DNA of 64,000 bases. Source: Pseudomonas sp. R76. Lineage in GTDB: Bacteria; Pseudomonadota; Gammaproteobacteria; Pseudomonadales; Pseudomonadaceae. This document shows positions 35,034-43,716 of this stretch, one piece after another. Where the stretch lies: assembly GCF_009834565.1 (NCBI RefSeq), contig NZ_CP019428.1, forward strand, positions 1,054,001 to 1,118,000. Direction: 5' to 3'. The position numbers and the translations under genes are program-made. The notes under the pieces were generated by a model. It did not search any database. It had not been told where the DNA came from and worked only from the letters and a program-made list of their open reading frames with translations. Position 1 is the first letter of the stretch. Each line of letters opens with the position of its first letter.

Positions 35034-36029
35034 TCAGGCCTCGTGGATACGCTGCTTGAAGGTCCGGCCAATGGCATGCACGCCCGGTTGGTACTGTTCT
35101 TCCTCGATGGCGGCCAATGCCAGGCGCAGGGCGGTGTCGGCAATCAGCTGGTGTTGCTGGGCCATGGCGTTGACCGGCAGCGGCAGGAAGTCCAGCAGTT
35201 GGGTGTCGCCAAAGGTGCCCAGGCGCAACGGCCGGGACTTGAGCGGGAAGTCATGCAGCGCGTCAAACACGCCCTGCAGCAGCACGTAGGATGTAGTCAC
35301 CAGGGCGTCAGGCAAATGCCCCAGTTGCTGTAGAAGTTGCTCCATCAGCTGTCGGCCGCAATCACGGCTGAAGGCTTCACCCTGTTCAATGATGACGTCA
35401 CCCGTGAACCCTTGCAGGGCTTCACGGAAACCCGCCGCACGCTCCTGGCTGATACTCAGCTCAGGCCGTGCGCCGATCAGCACGATCTGCTTGGGCAGCG
35501 GCTGCAACAGGCTGCTGGTCAGTTGCTGGCAGGCTTGGCGGTCATCGCTGACCACCGAACAGAACTGCCCAGGCTCCATGACCCGGTCGATGGCGATCAC
35601 CGGCAGGCCCTTGGCTTGCAGCTCGCGGTAGCTGTCATCGCTGGCCGGCAGGCAGCTGGCGACAAACAACGCATCGCAACGCCGCGCGCGAAACAGCTGC
35701 AGCAACTGGCGCTCGCTGTCGGCCTCGTCGTCGGAGCTGGCAATCAGCAACTGATAGCCGCGCGCTCGTGCACCTTGCTCCAGCAGCTTGGCGATGCGTG
35801 CATAACTGGGGTTTTCCAGGTCCGGCAGGATGAAACCCAACGTACGCGTATGCCGGCTGCGCAGCCCGGCTGCCTGAGGGTTGGGCGTAAAACCATGGGC
35901 TTCGACCACCGCACGCACCCGCTCGACGGTGGCGTTGCTGATGCGTTGCTGTTCGGCCTTGCCATTGATGACGTAGCTTGCGGTGGTCACGGACACACCG
36001 GCCAGACGTGCGATATCACTGAGTTTCAA
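35034..36029 (-). CDS. fruR: Fructose regulator FruR/Cra, LacI family
   Basis: A 331-residue LacI-type regulator. The helix-turn-helix KLSDIARLAGVSVTTASYVI is followed by a hinge helix and a periplasmic-binding-protein-like domain (TLGFILPDLENPSYARIAKL). I choose a TTG start at 36029 because AAGGA lies nine bases upstream and the resulting N terminus, MKLSDIARLAG, aligns with E. coli Cra. An upstream ATG at 36116 would add 29 polar residues with no counterpart. FruR represses the fructose PTS genes and is released by fructose 1-phosphate in P. putida. A matching operator lies at 36175-36186. Confidence 0.92.
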   Translation of the reverse strand: MKLSDIARLAGVSVTTASYVINGKAEQQRISNATVERVRAVVEAHGFTPNPQAAGLRSRHTRTLGFILPDLENPSYARIAKLLEQGARARGYQLLIASSDDEADSERQLLQLFRARRCDALFVASCLPASDDSYRELQAKGLPVIAIDRVMEPGQFCSVVSDDRQACQQLTSSLLQPLPKQIVLIGARPELSISQERAAGFREALQGFTGDVIIEQGEAFSRDCGRQLMEQLLQQLGHLPDALVTTSYVLLQGVFDALHDFPLKSRPLRLGTFGDTQLLDFLPLPVNAMAQQHQLIADTALRLALAAIEEEQYQPGVHAIGRTFKQRIHEA

Positions 36030-36174
36030 ACCGGGATTTCCTTGTTTTTTAGAGCGTGCCCCGACATTTTGTCCAATCGTAACCGATTCCTGCACACGAC
36101 TATTGTCTGAGCTCAAGCGCCGAGTGGTTCTTCAAGCTTGCATAATTAGCGCGTAATCTGCCATAAATTCTAGA

Positions 36175-36186
36175 TTAAACGTTTCA
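36175..36186. promoter_or_regulatory. FruR/Cra operator
   Basis: ttaaacgtttca, a near-palindrome matching the site described for P. putida FruR, lies in the divergent fruR-fruB intergenic region and could control both directions. Confidence 0.8.
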
Positions 36187-36323
36187 GCAGGCGTATTTTT
36201 GCGATGTTCGCCACTGAGTGGCTACTGCCAATTGACCACTCAGTCAGTTATTTTTGAACACCGCCACGCTGATTTATTCAAAACAATACCTAGTGCGTTC
36301 CACGCACTAACTAGGAGAACGGC

Positions 36324-39182
36324 ATGCTTGAGCTCACTGTAGAGCAGATTTCCATGGGCCAGAGGGCTGTGGATAAATCTGCTGCCTTGCACCTGCTCGC
36401 TGACAAATTGGTGGCCGATGGCCTGGTCGCCGAGGGTTACCTCAGTGGCTTGCAAGCCCGTGAAGCCCAAGGCTCGACCTTTCTCGGCCAAGGTATTGCC
36501 ATCCCCCACGGCACCCCGGAAACCCGCGACCAAGTCTTTTCTACCGGCGTACGTCTGCTGCAGTTCCCCGAAGGCGTGGACTGGGGCGACGGCCAGATCG
36601 TCTACCTGGCCATCGGCATTGCCGCCAAATCCGATGAACACTTGCGCCTGCTGCAACTGCTCACCCGCGCCCTCGGCGAGACCGACCTGGGCCAGGCCCT
36701 GCGCCGTGCCGGTTCCGCCGAAGCCTTGCTGAAACTGCTGCAAGGCGCGCCGCAGGAACTGGCGCTGGATGCGCAGATGATCAGCCTTGGTGTGTCTGCC
36801 GATGATTTTGAAGAGCTGGTCTGGCGCGGCGCACGCCTGCTGCGCCAGGCCGATTGTGTAAGCAATGGTTTCGCTGCCGTATTGCAGCAAGTCGACGCGC
36901 TGCCGCTGGGCGATGGCCTTTGGTGGCTGCACAGCGAGCAGACGGTGAAGCGTCCCGGCCTGGCTTTTGTAACGCCGGACAAACCCATGCGCTACCTCGG
37001 CCAGCCCCTCAACGGTTTGTTCTGCCTGGCCAGCCTCGGCGAAGCGCACCAGACCCTGCTGGAGCGCCTGTGCGCATTGCTGATTGAGGGCCGCGGCCAG
37101 GAGCTCGGCCGCGCCACCAGCAGCCGTGCCGTGCTTGAAGTGCTCGGCGGTGAACTGCCGCCGGACTGGCCAAGTGCGCGCATCACCCTGGCCAACGCCC
37201 ATGGGTTACATGCGCGGCCGGCGAAGATCCTTGCGCAATTGGCGAAAAGTTTTGACGGCGATATTCGCGTGCGCATCGTCGATGGCCCGGTGGGCGCCGT
37301 GTCGGTAAAAAGCCTGAGCAAGTTGCTGAGCCTCGGCGCGCGGCGTGGCCAGGTGCTGGAATTCGTCGCGGAACCGACGATTGCCGGCGATGCATTGCCA
37401 GCTTTATTGGCGGCGGTGGAAGAAGGTCTCGGCGAAGAGGTCGAGCCGCTGCCCACCGTCAGTGCCCAGCCCGCAGCCGTCGACATCGAGCCGGTGATCA
37501 GCGCCCCCGCCTCCGGCAGCCAGATCCAGGCCATCGCCGCCGCGCCAGGCATTGCTATCGGCCCGGCGCATATTCAGGTTCAGCAGGTCTTCGATTACCC
37601 ACTGCGTGGCGAATCCTCAGGCGTTGAACGCCAGCGTCTGCACGCAGCGCTCAGCGATGTACGCGGGGATATCCAAGGCCTGATCGAACGCAGTAAATCC
37701 AAAGCCATCCGCGAGATTTTCATCACCCACCAGGAAATGCTCGACGACCCGGAACTGACCGACGAAGTCGACACCCGCCTCAAGCAGGGCGAGAGCGCCG
37801 AAGCCGCGTGGATGAGCGTGATCGAAGCCGCCGCCAAGCAGCAGGAGTCGCTGCAGGACGCCTTGCTCGCCGAGCGCGCCGCCGACCTGCGCGACATCGG
37901 CCGCCGGGTGCTGGCGCAACTGTGCGGCGTCGACACCGCCGAGGAACCGAGCGAGCCTTACATTCTGGTGATGGACGAAGTCGGCCCTTCCGACGTTGCG
38001 CGTCTGGACCCGGCGCGCGTCGCCGGCATCCTCACCGCGCGTGGCGGCGCCACCGCACACAGCGCCATCGTCGCGCGTGCCCTGGGCATTCCGGCGTTGG
38101 TGGGCGCAGGTGCAGCAGTGTTGCTGTTGGCCGCCGGCACGCCGTTGTTGCTCGATGGCCAGCGCGGCCGCCTGCACGTCGACCCCGACGCCGCTACCTT
38201 GCAGCGCGCCAGCGTCGAGCGCGACACCCGCGAACAACGTCTGCAAGCCGCCTCGGCCCAGCGCCACGAGCCCGCCCTGACCCGTGACGGTCACGCCGTG
38301 GAAGTGTTCGCCAATATCGGCGAAAGCGCCGGTGTTGCCGCGGCGGTGGAGCAGGGCGCCGAAGGCATTGGCCTGCTGCGCACCGAGCTGATTTTCATGG
38401 CCCACCCGCAGGCGCCGGATGAAGCCACCCAGGAAGCCGAATACCGCCGCGTGCTCGACGGCCTCGGCGGCCGTCCGCTGGTGGTGCGCACCCTCGACGT
38501 CGGTGGCGATAAACCGCTGCCGTATTGGCCGATTGCCGAGGAAGAGAACCCCTTCCTCGGCGTGCGCGGTATCCGCCTGACCTTGCAACGCCCGCAGATC
38601 ATGGAGGCGCAATTGCGTGCGCTGCTGCGCTCGGCGGATAACCGGCCGCTGCGCATCATGTTTCCCATGGTCGGCAGCGTCGATGAATGGCACGCCGCCC
38701 GCGATATGACCGAGCGCCTGCGCCTGGAAATCCCGGTGGCCGACTTGCAACTGGGCATCATGATCGAAGTGCCGTCCGCCGCCCTGCTCGCGCCGGTGCT
38801 GGCCAAGGAAGTCGACTTTTTCAGCGTCGGCACCAACGACCTGACCCAGTACACCCTGGCCATCGACCGTGGCCATCCGACCTTGTCGGCCCAGGCGGAT
38901 GGCCTGCACCCAGCCGTGCTGCAACTGATCGACATCACCGTTCGCGCCGCCCATGCCCATGGCAAATGGGTCGGTGTGTGTGGCGAGTTGGCGGCGGACC
39001 CGCTGGCGGTGCCGGTGCTGGTCGGCCTGGGTGTGGATGAGTTGAGTGTGTCGGCCCGCAGCATTCCTGAAGTGAAGGCGCGGGTGCGTGAATTCAGTCT
39101 GAGCGAGGCCCAGGGCCTGGCGCAAAAGGCCCTTGCGGTGGGTTCGCCCGCGCAAGTGCGAGCCCTAGTGGAGGCCGTGTAA
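36324..39182 (+). CDS. fruB: Fructose PTS multidomain phosphotransferase (EIIA-HPr-EI)
   Basis: A 952-residue soluble protein that passes phosphate from phosphoenolpyruvate to the membrane EIIBC. The EIIA domain (1-145) has phospho-His H62 in AIPHGT. A degenerate EIIA-like region spans about 150-280. The HPr domain (about 285-370) has H296 in GLHARPA. EI (about 400-952) has H579 in GGATAHSAI and the PEP-binding LVGLGVDELSVSARSIPEVK at its C terminus. A ribosome binding site, TAGGAGAA, precedes the ATG. The gene starts the fruBKA operon under FruR control. Confidence 0.96.
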   Translation: MLELTVEQISMGQRAVDKSAALHLLADKLVADGLVAEGYLSGLQAREAQGSTFLGQGIAIPHGTPETRDQVFSTGVRLLQFPEGVDWGDGQIVYLAIGIAAKSDEHLRLLQLLTRALGETDLGQALRRAGSAEALLKLLQGAPQELALDAQMISLGVSADDFEELVWRGARLLRQADCVSNGFAAVLQQVDALPLGDGLWWLHSEQTVKRPGLAFVTPDKPMRYLGQPLNGLFCLASLGEAHQTLLERLCALLIEGRGQELGRATSSRAVLEVLGGELPPDWPSARITLANAHGLHARPAKILAQLAKSFDGDIRVRIVDGPVGAVSVKSLSKLLSLGARRGQVLEFVAEPTIAGDALPALLAAVEEGLGEEVEPLPTVSAQPAAVDIEPVISAPASGSQIQAIAAAPGIAIGPAHIQVQQVFDYPLRGESSGVERQRLHAALSDVRGDIQGLIERSKSKAIREIFITHQEMLDDPELTDEVDTRLKQGESAEAAWMSVIEAAAKQQESLQDALLAERAADLRDIGRRVLAQLCGVDTAEEPSEPYILVMDEVGPSDVARLDPARVAGILTARGGATAHSAIVARALGIPALVGAGAAVLLLAAGTPLLLDGQRGRLHVDPDAATLQRASVERDTREQRLQAASAQRHEPALTRDGHAVEVFANIGESAGVAAAVEQGAEGIGLLRTELIFMAHPQAPDEATQEAEYRRVLDGLGGRPLVVRTLDVGGDKPLPYWPIAEEENPFLGVRGIRLTLQRPQIMEAQLRALLRSADNRPLRIMFPMVGSVDEWHAARDMTERLRLEIPVADLQLGIMIEVPSAALLAPVLAKEVDFFSVGTNDLTQYTLAIDRGHPTLSAQADGLHPAVLQLIDITVRAAHAHGKWVGVCGELAADPLAVPVLVGLGVDELSVSARSIPEVKARVREFSLSEAQGLAQKALAVGSPAQVRALVEAV

Positions 39183-40124
39183 ATGGCGCATATTCTGACC
39201 CTGACGCTGAACCCGGCGTTGGACCTCACCGTACGCCTGGCGCACTTGGAGCCGGGCGCGGTGAACCGTAGCGAAACCCTGCTGACCCACGCCGCCGGCA
39301 AGGGCGTGAACGTGGCACAGGTGTTGGCCGATCTCGGCCATTACGTGAGCGTGGGCGGTTTTCTCGGTGGCGCAAACCCCGAGGCTTTTGAAGCATTGAT
39401 CGCCAGCCGTGGGTTTGGCGACGCGTTCGTCCGCGTGCCCGGCGAAACCCGCAGCAATATCAAGATTGCCGAACAGGATGGCCGGGTCACCGACATCAAC
39501 GCGCCGGGGCCGGTGGTGAGCGAGCAGGCGCAAAAACAACTGCTGAAGCTGCTGGCGGTGATCGCGCCTGAATTCGACGTGGTGGTGGTCGCCGGCAGTT
39601 TGCCGCGTGGCGTCAGCGTGCAGTGGTTCCAGGCATTGCTGGAGCAACTCAAATCGCTCGGTTTGAAAATCGCCCTCGACACCAGCGGCGAAGCCTTGCG
39701 TGCAGGCCTTAAGGTGGGCCCGTGGTTGATCAAACCCAACGCTGAAGAACTCGCCGAAGCCCTGGATTGCCCCACCGATTCCATCGCACAACAGGCCCTG
39801 GCTGCCGAGCGCTTGCACGCTCAAGGCGTGGAGCATGTGGTGATCTCCCACGGCGCTGACGGTGTGAACTGGTTCAGCCCGGGCACGGCGTTGCATGCCA
39901 CGCCGCCCAAAGTCAGCGTCGCCAGTACCGTGGGCGCGGGCGACTCGTTGCTGGCCGGGATGCTCCACGGTTTGCTCAGTGCTGATCTGCCGGAAACCAC
40001 CCTGCGCCGCGCCACGGCGATTGCCGCGATGGCGGTCACGCAAATTGGCTTCGGTATCAGCGATGACGCGCAGCTGGCGCGTCTCGAAAGCGGCGTTCAC
40101 GTGCGCGCGCTGACAGAACAATAA
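39183..40124 (+). CDS. fruK: 1-Phosphofructokinase
   Basis: A 313-residue PfkB-family kinase that phosphorylates fructose 1-phosphate to fructose 1,6-bisphosphate. It shows the N-terminal ILTLTLNPALDLTVRL, the glycine pair GKGVNVAQVLADLG, and the anion-hole and catalytic base motif VGAGDSLLAGML. It begins immediately after the fruB stop, so translation is probably coupled. Confidence 0.95.
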   Translation: MAHILTLTLNPALDLTVRLAHLEPGAVNRSETLLTHAAGKGVNVAQVLADLGHYVSVGGFLGGANPEAFEALIASRGFGDAFVRVPGETRSNIKIAEQDGRVTDINAPGPVVSEQAQKQLLKLLAVIAPEFDVVVVAGSLPRGVSVQWFQALLEQLKSLGLKIALDTSGEALRAGLKVGPWLIKPNAEELAEALDCPTDSIAQQALAAERLHAQGVEHVVISHGADGVNWFSPGTALHATPPKVSVASTVGAGDSLLAGMLHGLLSADLPETTLRRATAIAAMAVTQIGFGISDDAQLARLESGVHVRALTEQ

Positions 40125-40135
40125 GAGGGTTTGTG

Positions 40136-41851
40136 ATGAAGTTAGCCATTGTTACCGCCTGCCCGAACGGCATGGTCACCAGTGTGCTGTGCGCCCGCTT
40201 GTTGGACGCCGCCGCGCAACGCCAAGGCTGGAGCACCAGCGTCGAAGTGGTGGACGTGCAGCGCCCGGAACGCCAGTTGTCCCAGGCCACGCTCGATGAC
40301 GCCGAATGGGTGTTGCTGGTCAGCAGCACACCGGTGGACATGCAGCGGTTTGTCGGCAAGCGCGTGTTCCAGAGCACGCCGGCCCAGGCGCTGGCGGATG
40401 TCGAAGCCGTGCTGCGCCTGGGCGCTGAAGAGGCTGCGGTGTATGTAGCGACTGAACAGGCGGTGAAAAACGCCCCGCGTATCGTCGCGATCACGGCCTG
40501 CCCGACGGGCGTCGCCCACACCTTCATGGCCGCCGAGGCCTTGCAGCAAACCGCCAAGCGCCTGGGCTATGACTTGCAGGTCGAGACCCAAGGCTCGGTC
40601 GGCGCACGCACGCCGTTGAGCCCGCAGGCGATTGCCGAGGCTGACGTGGTGTTACTGGCAGCCGACATTGAAGTCGCCACCGAGCGCTTCGCCGGCAAGA
40701 AGATTTACCGCTGCGGCACCGGCATTGCGCTCAAGCAATCCGAAGCCACGCTCAACAAGGCCCTGGCCGAAGGCGCGGTAGAAAGCGCAGCCAGTGGTAC
40801 GACGGCCAGGAAGTCGGAAAAAACCGGCGTGTACAAACACCTGCTCACTGGCGTGTCGTTCATGTTGCCGATGGTGGTGGCGGGCGGGTTATTGATCGCC
40901 TTGTCGTTTGTGTTCGGCATTCACGCCTTTGAAGAAAAAGGCACCTTGGCGGCGGCCCTCAAAACCGTCGGCGACCAGGCCTTTATGCTGATGGTGCCGC
41001 TGCTGGCGGGTTATATCGCCTATTCGATTGCTGATCGGCCTGGGCTGGCGCCCGGCATGATCGGCGGGTTGTTGGCGGGTACATTGGGGGCGGGTTTTAT
41101 CGGCGGCATCCTCGCTGGTTTCCTTGCCGGTTACTGCGTCAAGCTGATCACTCGCGCGGTGAAACTGCCGCAGAGCCTGGAAGCACTCAAGCCGATCCTG
41201 ATCATTCCGTTGCTGGCGAGTTTGTTCACGGGCCTGGCGATGATCTACCTGGTCGGCCCACCGGTTGCGCGGTTGCTCACCAGCCTCACGGACTTTCTCA
41301 GCACCATGGGCACCACCAACGCGGTGCTGCTGGGCATCCTGTTGGGCGGCATGATGTGCGTCGACTTGGGCGGGCCGATCAACAAAGCGGCGTACGCGTT
41401 TTCGGTCGGCTTGCTGGCGGCTTCCAGCGGTGCGCCGATGGCCGCGACCATGGCCGCCGGCATGGTGCCGCCGATTGGCATGGGCATCGCCACGTTTCTG
41501 GCGCGCCGCAAGTTCGCGCAGACTGAGCGCGAAGCCGGCAAGGCTGCGATGATTCTGGGCCTGTGCTTTATCTCCGAGGGCGCGATTCCGTTTGCGGCCA
41601 AAGACCCGCTGCGCGTCATCCCGGCCAGCATCGCCGGTGGTGCGCTGACCGGGGCTTTATCGATGTACTTCGGCTGCAAACTCGCCGCGCCGCATGGTGG
41701 CTTGTTTGTGCTGGTGATCCCGAATGCGATGAACCATGCGTTGCTGTACTTGCTGGCGATTGTTGCCGGTAGCCTGTTGACGGGGTTGGTGTATGCGCTG
41801 ATCAAGCGTCCGGAAGCGGTGGAGTTGGCAGTCACCTCTGCCAAAGCCTGA
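40136..41851 (+). CDS. fruA: Fructose PTS transporter EIIBC
   Basis: A 571-residue membrane protein that imports and phosphorylates fructose to fructose 1-phosphate. Two EIIB-type domains are visible. The first has C9 in VTACPNGMVTS and looks degenerate. The second has the catalytic cysteine in AITACPTGVAHTF near residue 122. The EIIC domain (about 230-560) has around ten membrane segments and the GGPINKAAYAFSVGL motif. The ATG at 40136 is preferred over the adjacent GTG because GAGGG is better spaced from it. Confidence 0.95.
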   Translation: MKLAIVTACPNGMVTSVLCARLLDAAAQRQGWSTSVEVVDVQRPERQLSQATLDDAEWVLLVSSTPVDMQRFVGKRVFQSTPAQALADVEAVLRLGAEEAAVYVATEQAVKNAPRIVAITACPTGVAHTFMAAEALQQTAKRLGYDLQVETQGSVGARTPLSPQAIAEADVVLLAADIEVATERFAGKKIYRCGTGIALKQSEATLNKALAEGAVESAASGTTARKSEKTGVYKHLLTGVSFMLPMVVAGGLLIALSFVFGIHAFEEKGTLAAALKTVGDQAFMLMVPLLAGYIAYSIADRPGLAPGMIGGLLAGTLGAGFIGGILAGFLAGYCVKLITRAVKLPQSLEALKPILIIPLLASLFTGLAMIYLVGPPVARLLTSLTDFLSTMGTTNAVLLGILLGGMMCVDLGGPINKAAYAFSVGLLAASSGAPMAATMAAGMVPPIGMGIATFLARRKFAQTEREAGKAAMILGLCFISEGAIPFAAKDPLRVIPASIAGGALTGALSMYFGCKLAAPHGGLFVLVIPNAMNHALLYLLAIVAGSLLTGLVYALIKRPEAVELAVTSAKA

Positions 41852-41865
41852 CACAGGGTAAAAAA

Positions 41866-41952
41866 TGTGGGAGCTGGCTTGCCTGCGATAGCATCACCTC
41901 GGTGTCATTGGTATACCGAGGTGCCCGCATCGCAGGCAAGCCAGCTCCCACA
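41866..41952. repeat. Inverted REP pair, tgtgggagctggcttgcctg type
   Basis: Inverted arms begin tgtgggagctggcttgcctg and end cagctcccaca, with a second internal inverted repeat (cacctcggtg/taccgaggtg). It follows the fru operon and may serve as its 3' hairpin. Confidence 0.88.
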
Positions 41953-42042
41953 GTTGATCTCCATTGTCCTTTAGGTCGGTGTCATCTGCGCTTCATCCCG
42001 CCATGCTTTAGTTGCCCTTTTGATCCTCAAGAGGGCACCTGC

Positions 42043-43584
42043 ATGAGCCACTTCGATCTCGGCCGTCGCCGTGTGATGCAAGCCGTCGGCGCCGGGCTGT
42101 TACTGCCGGGCCTGGCGCCGGCGGTGATCGCCTCGGTCAAGGACCGGCCGCAACTCACCGACGGCGTGCAGTCCGGCGACCTGCTGGGCGACCGCGCGAT
42201 GATCTGGAGCCGCAGCGACCGCCCGGCAAAAATGGTGGTGGAGTGGGACACTCGCAGCGTATTCAGCAACCCGCGCAAATTCATCTCGCCCCTGGCCGAC
42301 AGCCGCACCGACTTTACCGCCCGCGTCGAGCTCACCGGGTTGCCGGTCGACCAGGCGATTTTCTACCGCGTGCATTTCGAAGATGCCCAGACCGGCGTCG
42401 CCAGCGAGCCATGGTTCGGCCACTTGCGCAGCGTGCCGCAGCAACGGCGCGACATCCGTTTTGTGTGGAGCGGCGATACCGTCGGCCAGGGCTTCGGCAT
42501 CAACCCGGACATCGGCGGCATGCGCATCTACGAAGCCATGCGCCTGCGCCTGCCGGACTTCTTTATCCACAGCGGCGACACCATCTACGCCGACGGCCCG
42601 GTGCCGGCCCAGTTGACCGTTGAAGACGGGCGGATTTGGCGCAACATCACCACCGAGGCCAAGAGCAAAGTCGCCGAAACCCTGGACGAATATCGCGGCA
42701 ATTACCGCTACAACCTGCTCGATGAAAACGTGCGCCGCTTTAATGCCGAGGTGCCGCAGATCTGGCAGTGGGACGATCACGAAGTGGTGAATAACTGGTC
42801 GCCGAGCAAGCAGCTTGATGAGCGTTATCAGATCAAAGACATCAACACCCTGGTCGGCCGTGCGCGCCAGGCCTGGCTGGAATATTCACCGATGCGCCGG
42901 CAAAGCGCCGACGGCGGCGGGCGGATTTATCGCAAGCTCAGCTACGGGCCATTGCTGGATGTGTTTGTGCTGGATATGCGCAGCTATCGCGGCCCCAACG
43001 ATGACAACCTGGGCGGCGAAAAGCCCTTTCTCGGCCGTGAGCAATTGGACTGGCTCAAGCGCGAACTCAAGGCGTCCCAGGCGCAATGGAAAGTGATTGC
43101 CGCCGACATGCCCATCGGCCTTGGCGTGCCCGACGGCGAGGTCAGCCCCGGCGTGCCGCGCTGGGAAGCCATCGCCAACAATGACCCTGGCCCGGCGCAA
43201 GGCCGCGAATTGGAAATTGCCGAGCTGTTGGGCTTCTTGCGTGCCCAGCAGGTGCGCAACCATGTGTGGCTGACGGCGGATGTGCACTACTGCGCGGCGC
43301 ATCACTATCACCCGGATCGGGCGGCGTTTCAGGATTTCGAGCCGTTCTGGGAGTTTGTGGCCGGGCCGTTGAATGCCGGGAGTTTCGGGCCTAATCCACT
43401 GGATAAGACGTTTGGCCCTGAGGTGGTGTTCGAGAAGGCGCCACCTGCGCAAAACACCTCACCGTTTGCCGGCTTTCAGTTTTTTGGTGAGGTGCAGATT
43501 GATGGGCAGACGGCGGAGATGACCGTGATATTGCGCGATTTGGATGGGGTGTCAGTATTCGAGCAGAAACTGCAGCCCGTCTGA
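42043..43584 (+). CDS. phoD: PhoD-type alkaline phosphatase/phosphodiesterase, Tat-exported
   Basis: A 513-residue protein. The N terminus [20 protein letters not shown] is a twin-arginine signal. A fibronectin-like PhoD N-terminal domain follows (about 40-130). The metallophosphatase core has [41 protein letters not shown] and [13 protein letters not shown]. PhoD hydrolyses phosphomonoesters and diesters in the periplasm with calcium and iron. The start at 42043 gives the Tat signal; longer upstream reading is not supported. No Pho box was recognised upstream. Confidence 0.92.
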   Translation: MSHFDLGRRRVMQAVGAGLLLPGLAPAVIASVKDRPQLTDGVQSGDLLGDRAMIWSRSDRPAKMVVEWDTRSVFSNPRKFISPLADSRTDFTARVELTGLPVDQAIFYRVHFEDAQTGVASEPWFGHLRSVPQQRRDIRFVWSGDTVGQGFGINPDIGGMRIYEAMRLRLPDFFIHSGDTIYADGPVPAQLTVEDGRIWRNITTEAKSKVAETLDEYRGNYRYNLLDENVRRFNAEVPQIWQWDDHEVVNNWSPSKQLDERYQIKDINTLVGRARQAWLEYSPMRRQSADGGGRIYRKLSYGPLLDVFVLDMRSYRGPNDDNLGGEKPFLGREQLDWLKRELKASQAQWKVIAADMPIGLGVPDGEVSPGVPRWEAIANNDPGPAQGRELEIAELLGFLRAQQVRNHVWLTADVHYCAAHHYHPDRAAFQDFEPFWEFVAGPLNAGSFGPNPLDKTFGPEVVFEKAPPAQNTSPFAGFQFFGEVQIDGQTAEMTVILRDLDGVSVFEQKLQPV

Positions 43585-43601
43585 CCTGAAATGCATTAGA
43601 C

Positions 43602-43714
43602 GATCGTTCCCACGCTCTGCGTGGGAACGCCGCTATGGACGCTCTGCGTCCGCTTTTAAAGTCGTGACGCGGAGCGTCACAAGATGCATTCCCACGCAGA
43701 GCGTGGGAACGATC
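43602..43714. repeat. 113-bp palindromic repeat, copy 1
   Basis: gatcgttcccacgctctgcg at one end is inverted at the other (cgcagagcgtgggaacgatc). Inner inverted arms ggacgctctgcgtccg and acgcggagcgt lie between them. A second copy of the same length is at 47599-47711. Confidence 0.9.
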
Positions 43715-43716
43715 AA

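Noticed and set aside
37617..39155. Long antisense open frames across fruB, and similar ones across prfC, piuB, dppF and speC
   Set aside because: These are GC-skew shadows of well-identified genes; their translations are rich in R, H, Q and G without any domain.
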